From positions 1-22,805 of the forward strand of contig DCHW01000007.1 in the NCBI GenBank assembly GCA_002314935.1: a DNA stretch of 22,805 nt. Reading direction: 5' to 3'. The translations under genes were made by a program, and so were the position numbers. Below, in pieces: positions 7,965-15,965 of this stretch. The notes beneath the pieces are model-generated. The model searched no databases and was not told where the DNA came from. It saw only the letters and a list, made by a program, of their open reading frames with translations. This DNA is from Clostridiales bacterium UBA1742 (GTDB lineage: Bacteria; Bacillota; Clostridia; TANB77; CAG-508). Every line of letters starts with the position of its first letter. Within the stretch, counting starts at the first letter, position 1.

Positions 7965-10205
7965 TTGAAAACAAATGAAGATATTGTAGATAAATTAAAA
8001 TATTTAGGATTAGATTTAAATAATATTCCGGAAAGATATAAAGAATATAAAACACTTGATTTTAGACCTTCTAAATATGGTGATGAGAGAAATTATAAAA
8101 TATATAGATATTTAAATATTAATGATATAGAAATATTAATAACTCCAACTAATAGAATGTGTGATATAACAGAAAAATATGGAAAAGCAGTACCTCTTTA
8201 TGCATATTTAGATGAAAATAGTGAAGAAAATATTGAAAGACATACAACTTTTTTAAATATGTTAAATAAATTGAATATAAATGAAGTAGAAGATATAGAA
8301 AAAGAGCAAAAGGAATTAAATAAAAAAGTTCCTTTTACAGTTAAATATCCTAAAAATTATTTATGGCAAATTTATTATTCTGAATATACTAATAAATATT
8401 TTATGCTGGTTACTACAGAGGATTTAGATTATTCTGCTTTCTTTTATGTACTCAAAATGCAATTATCTAAAAAAAATTCAAAATTATTTGTACCAATTAG
8501 TTATTTGGATTATAGTAGACAATTTTTTAACAGAACAGAAATAGAAGAGATTGAAAAATATTTATGCTTTTTTACAAAAGAATGGCCTTTAATATATGAA
8601 GTGTATGATAAAGAAGAAAATTGCACATTACAAATAACGGGTGAAACTATAGTATATGATAGTATAAAAAGCAGATATAAAATAAAATTTAGTAAAAAAA
8701 ATGAAGCAGAAAAATTTTATAAGTTATTAAAAGCTTTGTTTATATTACAAACACAATTATCAAATTATTATAAATTTGATTTAAAAATTGATTATAAGGG
8801 AGCTTTGAACTTCTATTTTGGAGATAAAAAAATAATTTATGAAATATTATCTAGTGTCATAAAAGAAGAATATATAAAAGCAGAAGATTTAAGTAAAAAT
8901 ATTATTAAAGAAAAAAATAATTATGAAAAAGAAATAAAGAAATTAAAACAAAAATCTCAAGAGCTGGAATTAGAGTTTATAGAAAAAGAAAAATTAATAT
9001 CAACATTTTTAGAATGTAGAAAAAGTTTTTTTGGAAGAGTAAAATATTTCTTTACAAATAAAAAAACATTTAAATCTAAAAATGCAAAAAAAGAAGAAAT
9101 AAAAAGTACAAAAGAGGATATTGATTTTATAGAATATACTGAAATAAAAGACCACTATACTCTTGAAGAACTTGTAAATTTATATAAGCAAATTATACAA
9201 TGTGAAACATCTAATAAAGAATTGAAGCTAGATATTAAAGCACAAAAAAATAGAATAAAAAACATAGAAAGCAAAATAAAAAATGCAACTCAATATATTG
9301 AGGAAATAGAGGAGCATAAAAAAAGTATATTTGAATTTTGGAAATTTACTAATAAAGATAAAATTTCTGAATTGAATCAAGGTCAAACTAAAGAAGAAAC
9401 AAAAGGAAACTTGAAAAAAGTATTTAATTATGAATTAGATTTTGAAAGCTTGAGTAAGATGTTAGATAAACGTCAAAGAGAAATATTGTCTCAAGAGGAG
9501 TTAAATAGCATATTTGCTATTTCTACATTTTTACTAAAAGATATAAATACAGTTTTAAACAAAAAAAGTATTTCTAAAGAAAGATTAGAACAAGTAAAAG
9601 TTATTGCAGCAAAAGAAAAAATGCTATTTAGTGAAGAAAATTTTGATATATTTGGTGCAATAGATACAAGTACTAATAAATTAAAAACATTAGCAAATAG
9701 AAAACATAGAGAAACAGAAAGAGAATTATTTAAAATATTAGATATAAATCAAAGTACTACTATAAAACAATATACAGATATAATTAACAAAGTAATAAAA
9801 GATTATAATTTTGCTATAAAAAGAATGAATACAAATATAGAATTATCAGTATATGCTGCTCAGGATGAAATGGATGTACTTAATATATTTTATATAAATC
9901 CAGAAAAAGCAATAAATGATTTTAGAAATAATGAAGAAAATGAAATTAATCTTTACAAAATAAAAATTAATGAAAATACACCGATTTTAGCACTTACAAA
10001 TATAATTTATTACAACAATACTAATAGAACTTTGCCATTAGGAATGAATATAACTGATGGAATATTAATAGACACATCACTTATAGAACTAGAAGAAGTA
10101 GGTAAGGAAAAATTTAATATAATAACATATGAAGAACCTCAAAATGAAATGTCAAAAATAATTGTAAAAAAATTGAATGTATTTGAGTACCAGGTAAAAG
10201 TATAA
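7965..10205 (+). CDS. Unrecognised 746-aa coiled-coil protein with TTG start
   Basis: I do not recognise a named family. The N-terminal third (about residues 1-250) looks like a folded mixed alpha/beta region (ILITPTNRMCDITEKYGKAVPLYAYLD, KYPKNYLWQIYY). Residues about 320-350 and 400-460 are long Lys/Glu heptad-rich coiled coils. The C-terminal part returns to globular sequence ending LNVFEYQVKV. There is no signal peptide and no membrane span. AAGGAGG at 7948-7954 is 10 nt from the TTG at 7965, with no ATG nearby, so TTG is the likely start. It lies 28 nt after thrS and before a hairpin terminator, suggesting it is controlled by the threonine T-box. Codon use is host-like. A scaffolding or structural role would be a guess. 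Confidence 0.75.
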   Translation: MKTNEDIVDKLKYLGLDLNNIPERYKEYKTLDFRPSKYGDERNYKIYRYLNINDIEILITPTNRMCDITEKYGKAVPLYAYLDENSEENIERHTTFLNMLNKLNINEVEDIEKEQKELNKKVPFTVKYPKNYLWQIYYSEYTNKYFMLVTTEDLDYSAFFYVLKMQLSKKNSKLFVPISYLDYSRQFFNRTEIEEIEKYLCFFTKEWPLIYEVYDKEENCTLQITGETIVYDSIKSRYKIKFSKKNEAEKFYKLLKALFILQTQLSNYYKFDLKIDYKGALNFYFGDKKIIYEILSSVIKEEYIKAEDLSKNIIKEKNNYEKEIKKLKQKSQELELEFIEKEKLISTFLECRKSFFGRVKYFFTNKKTFKSKNAKKEEIKSTKEDIDFIEYTEIKDHYTLEELVNLYKQIIQCETSNKELKLDIKAQKNRIKNIESKIKNATQYIEEIEEHKKSIFEFWKFTNKDKISELNQGQTKEETKGNLKKVFNYELDFESLSKMLDKRQREILSQEELNSIFAISTFLLKDINTVLNKKSISKERLEQVKVIAAKEKMLFSEENFDIFGAIDTSTNKLKTLANRKHRETERELFKILDINQSTTIKQYTDIINKVIKDYNFAIKRMNTNIELSVYAAQDEMDVLNIFYINPEKAINDFRNNEENEINLYKIKINENTPILALTNIIYYNNTNRTLPLGMNITDGILIDTSLIELEEVGKEKFNIITYEEPQNEMSKIIVKKLNVFEYQVKV

Positions 10206-10208
10206 AAA

Positions 10209-10232
10209 TTAGGTGGCGTTAATGCCACCTAA
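10209..10232 (+). terminator. Hairpin terminator of the thrS operon
   Basis: Nine-base arms (10209-10217 and 10224-10232) around GTTAAT form a GC-rich stem 4 nt after the stop codon. The T-run is delayed (A6 then T4), so its strength is uncertain. Confidence 0.65.
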
Positions 10233-10250
10233 AAAATTTTAAATAAATTA

Positions 10251-10279
10251 TTGATAAATATAAATAAATAGTGTATAAT
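10251..10279 (+). promoter_or_regulatory. Promoter of tRNA-Leu
   Basis: TTGATA at 10251-10256, a 17-bp spacer and TATAAT at 10274-10279, ending 13 nt before the mature tRNA. Confidence 0.7.
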
Positions 10280-10292
10280 TTAAAAATCATAT

Positions 10293-10375
10293 GCCGATGT
10301 GGCGGAACTGGCAGACGCACCAGACTCAAAATCTGGCGGGAAACCATGTGGGTTCGAGTCCCACCATCGGTACCA
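10293..10375 (+). tRNA. tRNA-Leu, anticodon CAA
   Basis: An 83-nt class II tRNA with encoded CCA. The acceptor stem pairs 10293-10299 with 10365-10371 (one G-T at the first pair), the discriminator is A, and CCA is at 10373-10375. The anticodon stem CCAGA/TCTGG encloses loop CTCAAAA, with anticodon CAA at 10327-10329 reading UUG. The T arm contains GGTTCGAGTCC, and a short variable arm stem is present. Serine-recombinase element genes begin just downstream, but no duplicated tRNA end was found, so the tRNA is not shown to be an attachment site. Confidence 0.97.
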
Positions 10376-10548
10376 ATAAGGATTTTCGTCGAACTCTTTA
10401 AAACAATTGGTAATAAAGAGTTTGATGAAATCAAAAAATGAATATTATTTCACAATATAGTCGATTTAATCGGCTTTATTTTTTTACTTTTTTATATAGA
10501 AAGTATGAAAATAGCCTCAAAATATTGAAAAAAGGAGGTTTTTATGAT

Positions 10549-10821
10549 ATGATATGTATTGTTAAGAAAAAAATATCAATAGCAAAAGAATTACTTTCTA
10601 AAATTGAATGGGCTTGCACTTTTAGTAATTGTGAACCAAAGATAAAGAATGGTAATTTGAGAATGGTTAAAAATACTAATTTTGCTTATGTAGAACCACA
10701 TAAAGTTATTATTAAAGATAAATTATATTTATTTTTTAATGAACATGATTATTTCTATATAGGTAATTTAAATAATAAAATACCGCTCTCAAAATTAAAA
10801 GAATTTATCAGTGTTAACTAA
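10549..10821 (+). CDS. Small unrecognised protein (90 aa)
   Basis: Not recognised. A soluble, lysine-rich 90-aa protein with two cysteines in the stretch WACTFSNCEPK and a strand-rich end (KVIIKDKLYLFFNEHDYFYIGNL). An upstream in-frame reading to 10438 exists but has no SD site and is low in complexity; AGGAGG at 10533-10538 is 10 nt from the ATG at 10549. It sits between tRNA-Leu and the recombinase and is followed by a terminator. Whether it belongs to the mobile element or to the host flank cannot be told. Confidence 0.55.
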   Translation: MICIVKKKISIAKELLSKIEWACTFSNCEPKIKNGNLRMVKNTNFAYVEPHKVIIKDKLYLFFNEHDYFYIGNLNNKIPLSKLKEFISVN

Positions 10822-10875
10822 TACTAAAAGTTATTTTTTCAGCAAGATAAAACTAAAATCATAAAATTAATTTCA

Positions 10876-10911
10876 AGTGTTAGTTACCAAACTAGCACTT
10901 TTTGTTGTTTT
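10876..10911 (+). terminator. Terminator before the recombinase gene
   Basis: Ten-base arms (10876-10885 and 10890-10899, one G-T pair) around ACCA, followed by a T-rich tail broken by single Gs. It ends right at the recombinase SD site. Confidence 0.7.
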
Positions 10912-10923
10912 AGGAGGTCTTAA

Positions 10924-12786
10924 ATGGAGAAGAAAGAAAAGCAAATTGCAGGTATTTATATTAGAGTAAGTACAGAAGATCAAGCTCGAGAAGGATTTAG
11001 TTTAGGAGAACAAGAAGAAAAATTAAGAACACTTTGTAAATATAAGGAATTAGAGGTTTATAAAGTTTATAAAGATGCAGGAATTTCAGCTAAAGACATG
11101 GAACATAGACCAGCTTTTCAAGAAATGCTAGAAGATATGAAAAAAGGGAAAATAAATTATATTGTTGCATATAAGTTGGACAGAGTAACTCGTTCTATAA
11201 GAGATTTAGAAGTTCTTATTACAGAACTCCAAAAATATCATTGTTATTTAATTTGTGAGAGAGATGATGTAAACACATCAACAGCTAATGGAAAATTCTT
11301 TGTTAGAATGCTAACTGTTTTATCACAATTAGAAATTGAAATAGTATCAGAAAGAACAAAATTCGGAATGACAGGAGCAATTAAAGCAGGACATATAGGA
11401 GGACATTGTCCATTAGGCTATTATAGAGATAAAGATAAATCATTAAAAGTAGATAATGCTACAAAAGATGTTATATTAAGAATATTTGAAATGTATTTAG
11501 AAGGTAAAAGTAACCAAACAATTGCAAACATCTTTAATGAAGAAAAAGTTTTATATCCTCAAAAGAAAAAGTGGACGGACTCAATAGTATCAAAAATTAT
11601 AAATAATAGAATATATGTAGGAGATGTGGAAAGATATAAATCTGACAATGATAAAGAAACAGAAGTATTTATGGATGTTGTACCTCCTATTATTACAAGA
11701 GCAATGTGGGAAGAAGTTCAAAAACAAAAAGAAAAAAATAAAGCTTCATATTGCAGAGATAGAGTTTATATATTATTTCAAAAATTAAAATGTCCTAATT
11801 GCGGCAAAATTATGGTTTGTAAAGGTAGTGGTGGAAGTAAAAAGAAATATATTTACTACCATTGCGATAATTGCAAATTATATTATAGAGAAGATTTAAT
11901 AGAAGATTGTTTAATTGAATATATTTTAGAATTAGTTGAGTATGATTTTCAGGTAAATAAATATTTCTATCCATTATTTGCAGAAAAAACGGATAATGAA
12001 AGCAAAAAGATAGAAAAAGAGATTAATGATTTAAAAGGGCAAAAAGAAAGATTAAAAAAAGCTTATACAAGTGGAATACTTGAAATGGAAGATTTTGCAG
12101 AAGATTATAAGCTAATTGAAGAAAAACTTGCTATATTAGAAAACCAAAGAATCAATGCATTGGATTTGGACAATGAAGATTTTAATCCTCAACATTTAAT
12201 GGCTCAGCGTGATATAGAAAGAGAAAAACTAACTGAAGCATATATGTATAAAGATGTATTATTAAAATTATGGACTATGAAAAGTAAAGATGAAAAACAG
12301 ACACTTATATCAAAGTTTATAGACACTGCAGAATTAATTAAAAACAAGGACGGAACTTTTGAAATAGGAAAAATAAATTTTAGAAGTAGCTTTATAGAAC
12401 AGATAGACAAATTATACAATAAAGGACTTATAGATTTTCCAACATTATTAGAACGAGATGGAAAACTTGAAGATACTAAAATTAGTGTAAATATGAATGA
12501 AAAGCAATTAGATGATTATTTAGAAGAACTAAAAAAAGAACTGGATATTAATTATCTTGATTTAGGAGAATATTATTTTCATGATGACAAAATTGATACT
12601 GATTATGATACAAAAACTGAACTAGCAAAAATAAGAGAAAAATATATTGAATTTAGATTAAAGAAAAATCAAAAGATAGTAAGATTTGTAGCAATAAAAA
12701 AATATAAAAACTTTTTAGCAAAGCCAGAAGGAAAAATGAGGCTTGGTGTTGTTACTCATATTACTTCAAAGAAAACGCATAAATAA
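10924..12786 (+). CDS. Large serine recombinase (integrase of the mobile element)
   Basis: Site-specific DNA integrase/excisionase of the large serine family. The N-terminal resolvase domain (1-150) has the nucleophile Ser16 in YIRVSTEDQAREG and conserved arginines in KLDRVTRSIRDLE and VSERTKFGM. The recombinase domain (about 160-270) includes PLGYYRDK and WTDSIVSKIINNRIYVGD. A zinc beta-ribbon has CPNCGK and HCDNC, and a coiled-coil region follows from about 355. The 620-aa length is within the family range, comparable with TnpX/TndX-like enzymes of clostridial mobilizable transposons. AGGAGG is 6 nt from the ATG. It uses some CGA arginine codons, which are rare in the host genes here. The pairing with a MobV relaxase 212 nt downstream supports an integrative mobilizable element. 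Confidence 0.94.
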   Translation: MEKKEKQIAGIYIRVSTEDQAREGFSLGEQEEKLRTLCKYKELEVYKVYKDAGISAKDMEHRPAFQEMLEDMKKGKINYIVAYKLDRVTRSIRDLEVLITELQKYHCYLICERDDVNTSTANGKFFVRMLTVLSQLEIEIVSERTKFGMTGAIKAGHIGGHCPLGYYRDKDKSLKVDNATKDVILRIFEMYLEGKSNQTIANIFNEEKVLYPQKKKWTDSIVSKIINNRIYVGDVERYKSDNDKETEVFMDVVPPIITRAMWEEVQKQKEKNKASYCRDRVYILFQKLKCPNCGKIMVCKGSGGSKKKYIYYHCDNCKLYYREDLIEDCLIEYILELVEYDFQVNKYFYPLFAEKTDNESKKIEKEINDLKGQKERLKKAYTSGILEMEDFAEDYKLIEEKLAILENQRINALDLDNEDFNPQHLMAQRDIEREKLTEAYMYKDVLLKLWTMKSKDEKQTLISKFIDTAELIKNKDGTFEIGKINFRSSFIEQIDKLYNKGLIDFPTLLERDGKLEDTKISVNMNEKQLDDYLEELKKELDINYLDLGEYYFHDDKIDTDYDTKTELAKIREKYIEFRLKKNQKIVRFVAIKKYKNFLAKPEGKMRLGVVTHITSKKTHK

Positions 12787-12826
12787 TTGTTGCAATAATA
12801 CTTTTTATATATGCTGTTGCAACAAT
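12786..12826 (+). terminator. Inverted repeat after the recombinase gene
   Basis: Perfect 10-base arms 12786-12795 and 12817-12826 enclose a 21-nt T/A-rich loop and overlap the recombinase stop codon. It may be a terminator or part of the transfer-origin region; no clear T-run follows. Confidence 0.45.
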
Positions 12827-12832
12827 TAAATT

Positions 12833-12964
12833 AACGTGGCACGTTTTGTTTTTACTTTAGTAAAAATGAAAGTGGTGATAGTTAATTTGCCTCGCAGAGC
12901 CCCCGAGTTATGATGGCACGTCATAACTCATAGGGGGTTAGGACTTATGACAAGGTCAAAGTCC
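12833..12964 (+). other. Putative origin of transfer (oriT) with inverted repeats
   Basis: Dense inverted repeats lie directly upstream of the relaxase gene, the usual oriT position. AACGTG-G-CACGTT is at 12833-12845. A 9-bp perfect stem is at 12905-12913/12921-12929 with loop TGGCACG, flanked by C5 (12900-12904) and G5 (12933-12937). GGACTT (12941-12946) pairs with AAGTCC (12959-12964). The loop sequence TGGCACGT repeats the one at 12837-12844. It is far more GC-rich than its surroundings. The nick site is not identifiable by eye. Confidence 0.65.
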
Positions 12965-12998
12965 TATGCTTCGAAGTAAGTTCGAAAGGAGAAAAAAG

Positions 12999-14387
12999 AT
13001 GGAGCAGAAATTAGCTTATTCTTTTCACTTAGGCAGTGATAAAAACAAAAGTAAATTAGCAAAAAAAGTATCAAAAGGAAATGTATCAGGTACTACTTCT
13101 TTATCAAACAATGCTATTCAAAATGCAAATGCTTTATCTAAAGTAAATAAGCATAACTTACGAGATTATGATAATCAAAGAGAATTAATAAGAGTAGTCT
13201 ATGGCTCAAATGATATTGTAAGAGATGTAAAAGAATTATATTTAACAGAATTTGAAGAAGCACGTATTGAATATAACAATAATCAAACAAGAAGTGATAG
13301 AAAAATTAGAAACTACTATTCAAAAATAAGCGAATCTCAAAATGACCTTGCTTGTGAAATTATAATAGAACTTGGAGATATGGACTTTTGGCAAGATAAA
13401 GATGATGAATATAGATTTAAAATGATAGATGTATATAACGAACAAGTAAAAGATTTAGTAAAAATAGTTCCAACTTTTAAAATAGCAAATGCAACAATTC
13501 ATTTTGATGAAACATCTCCTCATATGCATGTTGTAGGAGTACCTGTAATAGAAAATTGTACAAGAGGTATGAAAAAGCAAGTAGGAAAAACTAAGATTTT
13601 TACAAAAGAAAGTTTAACTAAAATTCAAGATAAAATGAGAACTGCTTGTATAAAGTCTTTTAATAAATTTTATGATATGGATATTAAATTAAAAGAAAAA
13701 CAATTAGGAAGAAATCAAGATATAAATGTAAATGATATGGCTGAATATAAAAAATTTAAAAATCAATATGAGAAAAATAAAAAAAGATTAAATCAGGTTC
13801 AAGAAAAGACTAAAAGTATTGATAATCAAGCTGAAGAAATAAACTCATTACTAACAAACCTAAAACAACAACCATTTAATAAAAATAATAAACTTATTTC
13901 AAACGAGGATGCCAATAAAGTAATAAAATTTACTGAAAGTATAAAAGATACTAACAAAGATATTATAAAGGTAAATGACCTAGATTTTATAATAAAAGAA
14001 TATGATAAAAATATGGGCAGAGTTAATAATGAAAATAGTTCTTTGAAAAATCAGATAAAACAAAAGAATGAAGAAATTGCTATACTAAAATCTACAATAA
14101 AAGAAAAAAATGAAACAATTGAAGATTTGGAATATGATAAAGAAGAATTAAAAGGACAACTTAGTAAATTTAAAGAGTTTTGGCGTAGGTTATTATCACA
14201 TTTCCAAGAAATGATAGGATTTAATAAAGATAAGCAATATAAATATGTTAGTGATGATTTATATAAAAACGGAATATTTGATGACAATGATAATGAAATA
14301 GCAAACAACCTTAACAGAAAGGTAAAAACATCAGAAGAAATTGAACAAGATAAAAAGAAAAGTAAAAATAGAAAATTAGATAGATAA
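12999..14387 (+). CDS. MobV-family (Mob/Pre) relaxase
   Basis: Nicks oriT and carries the strand during conjugative mobilization, using a transfer system supplied by a helper element. The relaxase domain (1-200) has the KHNLR segment around residues 51-55, and the metal-binding histidine motif HFDETSPHMH with His168, His175 and His177. The region after about 255 is coiled coil, as in the family. The protein is 462 aa. AAAGGAG 7 nt before the ATG at 12999 decides the start; an in-frame ATG at 12966 has no SD site and lies in the oriT region. It is followed after 15 nt by a small gene. Together with the serine recombinase it defines a mobilizable, non-self-transmissible element. Confidence 0.92.
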   Translation: MEQKLAYSFHLGSDKNKSKLAKKVSKGNVSGTTSLSNNAIQNANALSKVNKHNLRDYDNQRELIRVVYGSNDIVRDVKELYLTEFEEARIEYNNNQTRSDRKIRNYYSKISESQNDLACEIIIELGDMDFWQDKDDEYRFKMIDVYNEQVKDLVKIVPTFKIANATIHFDETSPHMHVVGVPVIENCTRGMKKQVGKTKIFTKESLTKIQDKMRTACIKSFNKFYDMDIKLKEKQLGRNQDINVNDMAEYKKFKNQYEKNKKRLNQVQEKTKSIDNQAEEINSLLTNLKQQPFNKNNKLISNEDANKVIKFTESIKDTNKDIIKVNDLDFIIKEYDKNMGRVNNENSSLKNQIKQKNEEIAILKSTIKEKNETIEDLEYDKEELKGQLSKFKEFWRRLLSHFQEMIGFNKDKQYKYVSDDLYKNGIFDDNDNEIANNLNRKVKTSEEIEQDKKKSKNRKLDR

Positions 14388-14402
14388 AATTAGGAGGTAC
14401 AA

Positions 14403-14693
14403 ATGTTAAATAGAGAAGAATACATTATTAATATGATTAAAGAAATGGATATAAAAGATAAATTAAGACTTGGAATAGCAATGTTTTCAAGTTCATATAC
14501 AAATATAAATTATAATAAAAAAGAAATGTTTGAAAAAATGGATAACCAACTAAAGAAGATTGATGATACATATATAATGAGCTTTTCAGGAATATATGAC
14601 CATACAGTAGTTATGTTTGTAATGTCAAAAGTAATGGAATTTACAAAAGAAGAACAAAATAGAATTGCAATGTATTTGGTAAATAGTATATAA
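14403..14693 (+). CDS. Small unrecognised protein (96 aa) after the relaxase
   Basis: Not recognised. A soluble, helical-looking protein rich in Met and Lys, starting LNREEYIINMIKEMDIKDKLRLGIAM and ending EEQNRIAMYLVNSI. TAGGAGG precedes the ATG by 5 nt, and the gene follows the relaxase stop by 15 nt, so the two are very likely cotranscribed. The position suggests an element accessory or mobilization-associated protein, but nothing in the sequence shows a function. Confidence 0.65.
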   Translation: MLNREEYIINMIKEMDIKDKLRLGIAMFSSSYTNINYNKKEMFEKMDNQLKKIDDTYIMSFSGIYDHTVVMFVMSKVMEFTKEEQNRIAMYLVNSI

Positions 14694-14708
14694 AATTTTT
14701 GATACAAT

Positions 14709-14824
14709 TTGCAATTAACATAAAAATATGATAATATATTAAAGCAAAAATGCGCAAATATCCTTATTTTTGCAACTGTAAGTCAGGCAGTTTTATAAAA
14801 AAATTTTTTAAAGGAGAAAGTATT
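14709..14824 (+). repeat. Promoter and structured leader, copy 1
   Basis: A 116-nt unit repeated at 15498-15613 without net length change and with roughly 85-90% identity. TTGCAA (14709-14714), a 17-bp spacer and extended -10 TGATAATAT (TAATAT at 14732-14737) form a promoter. The predicted transcript opens with a hairpin (GCAAAAAT 14744-14751 with ATTTTTGC 14766-14773), then a second short stem in AACTG...CAGTT, then the SD site AAAGGAG. Confidence 0.75.
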
Positions 14825-15454
14825 ATGCAATTTTTAATTTCAGAAGAAAATCTTATGAGTTTGGATTCAAAGATTCGGGCAGAATTTGCAAGGCATATGA
14901 TATATGGAATAAAAACGAGGAATATGCTTTTGGAAGACAATGATTGGGGAGTAAGAAAGGCTGTTGCCGAAAATATTAATAATAGTGAGAAAGTTTTAAC
15001 TGAACTTTCAAAAAATTATCATTTCTTCATACGAGAAGCAGTAGCCCAAAATCCCAAGACACCTACAGAAGTCTTAGCTAAATTATCGCAAGATGAAGAA
15101 GTTTGCGTAAGACTTGCAGTAGCTAAAAATCCAAGAACATCAATTGAAACTTTGAAAGAACTTTCTAAAGATGATATGAAAAATATAAAAGCTGCAGTAG
15201 CAGAAAATCCAAATACATCAGCAGAAATCTTGAAAAAACTTTCAGATGATTTATACTGGCAAGTAAGAGAAGTAGTTGCTCAAAATCCAAATACATCAGA
15301 AGATACTTTAAAAAAGCTTTCAGAGGATGTTAATTGGTATGTAAGATATTTAGTAGCTATAAATGGAAGAACGCCAACAGAAATTCTTGAAAAACTTTCA
15401 GAAGATATTTATTATGAGGTAAGATTTGTTGCAGAGAGAAGAATTGCAAAATAA
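14825..15454 (+). CDS. Leucine-rich repeat variant (LRV) protein
   Basis: A repeat protein of 209 aa, probably a curved helical protein-binding scaffold. After an N-terminal segment (1-40) there are six repeats of about 25 residues of the form VRxAVAxNPxTSxExLxxLSxD, and a partial seventh (VRFVAERRIAK), typical of LRV/HEAT-like repeats. There is no Cys cluster of the kind seen in Fe-S LRV proteins. The SD AAAGGAG and the matched ATG in the second leader copy favour 14825; an upstream ATG at 14750 is in frame but lies in the leader hairpin. Codon 18 is CGG (14876-14878) and appears to be read as Arg; a +1 shift here would soon hit a stop. It is cargo of the mobile element. Confidence 0.85.
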   Translation: MQFLISEENLMSLDSKIRAEFARHMIYGIKTRNMLLEDNDWGVRKAVAENINNSEKVLTELSKNYHFFIREAVAQNPKTPTEVLAKLSQDEEVCVRLAVAKNPRTSIETLKELSKDDMKNIKAAVAENPNTSAEILKKLSDDLYWQVREVVAQNPNTSEDTLKKLSEDVNWYVRYLVAINGRTPTEILEKLSEDIYYEVRFVAERRIAK

Positions 15455-15458
15455 AGAG

Positions 15459-15499
15459 ATAACAACCTATTTCCATTTTGGAGATAGGTTGTTATTCTT
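15459..15499 (+). terminator. Terminator of the LRV gene
   Basis: Perfect 12-base arms (15459-15470 and 15484-15495) around a 13-nt loop, then TCTT. It runs straight into the promoter of the second leader copy. Confidence 0.8.
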
Positions 15500-15613
15500 G
15501 CAATTAACATAAAAATATGATAAAATGTAAAAGCAAAAATGTGCAAAATTCCTTATTTTTGCAGCTGTAGGTCAGGCAGTGTATATAAAATAATTTTTAA
15601 AGGAGAAGAAACT
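15498..15613 (+). repeat. Promoter and structured leader, copy 2
   Basis: Second copy of the 116-nt unit at 14709-14824. TTGCAA at 15498-15503, a 17-bp spacer and TAAAAT at 15521-15526 with TG upstream. The 5' hairpin arms GCAAAAAT and ATTTTTGC are unchanged, while the loop between them differs at two or three bases. Confidence 0.75.
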
Positions 15614-15901
15614 ATGAATTGCTTTGAAGAGGAGCGTTGTAAATTTGAATACAAAGTTTCACCTAATACAATCAAAAGATTGTATGGTGATTTGTTATCT
15701 AAAAAATATACTACAACTCCTACATCAGAAACAGTAATTACTAAGTTGTGTCTTGATGTAGATACAATGATGGTATACTATGCTTTTGGTTATGGTGGAG
15801 ATGTATATCCATTATCTCCATATTTGCAAGAAGGGAAATTTGTAAAAGCTGTTCAAGTTGAAGGTTATAAATACACATATATGCTTTTAGCTATGGTATA
15901 A
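15614..15901 (+). CDS. Small unrecognised protein (95 aa)
   Basis: Not recognised. A soluble 95-aa protein with a helical N-terminal half (NTIKRLYGDLLSKKY) and a strand-rich, aromatic C-terminal half (DTMMVYYAFGYGGDVYPL, GYKYTYMLLAMV). AAAGGAG precedes the ATG at 15614. An in-frame ATG at 15539 lies in the leader hairpin and is not preferred, although the frame is open through the leader in both leader copies. It shares promoter and leader with the LRV gene, so both are probably expressed together as element cargo. Confidence 0.65.
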   Translation: MNCFEEERCKFEYKVSPNTIKRLYGDLLSKKYTTTPTSETVITKLCLDVDTMMVYYAFGYGGDVYPLSPYLQEGKFVKAVQVEGYKYTYMLLAMV

Positions 15902-15910
15902 TAACCGAAT

Positions 15911-15951
15911 AAAAATAAGCTACCACACTGAAAAGTGTGATAGCTTATTTT
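15911..15951. terminator. Bidirectional terminator between convergent cargo genes
   Basis: Eighteen-base arms (15912-15929 and 15934-15951) with one mismatch around GAAA, with A-rich and T-rich outer ends, serving both the rightward gene ending at 15901 and the leftward gene ending at 15966. Confidence 0.88.
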
Positions 15952-15965
15952 AGTATCTTATAATA

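Noticed and set aside
10219..10434. Leftward 71-aa reading frame across the tRNA-Leu
   Set aside because: It is the antisense of the tRNA; translated tRNA complements of this kind are a well-known spurious annotation.
10438..10548. N-terminal extension of the 90-aa protein, containing an in-frame CGG at 10471
   Set aside because: No SD site before the upstream ATG and low-complexity sequence; AGGAGG points to the ATG at 10549. The CGG there was therefore not counted as a coding CGG.
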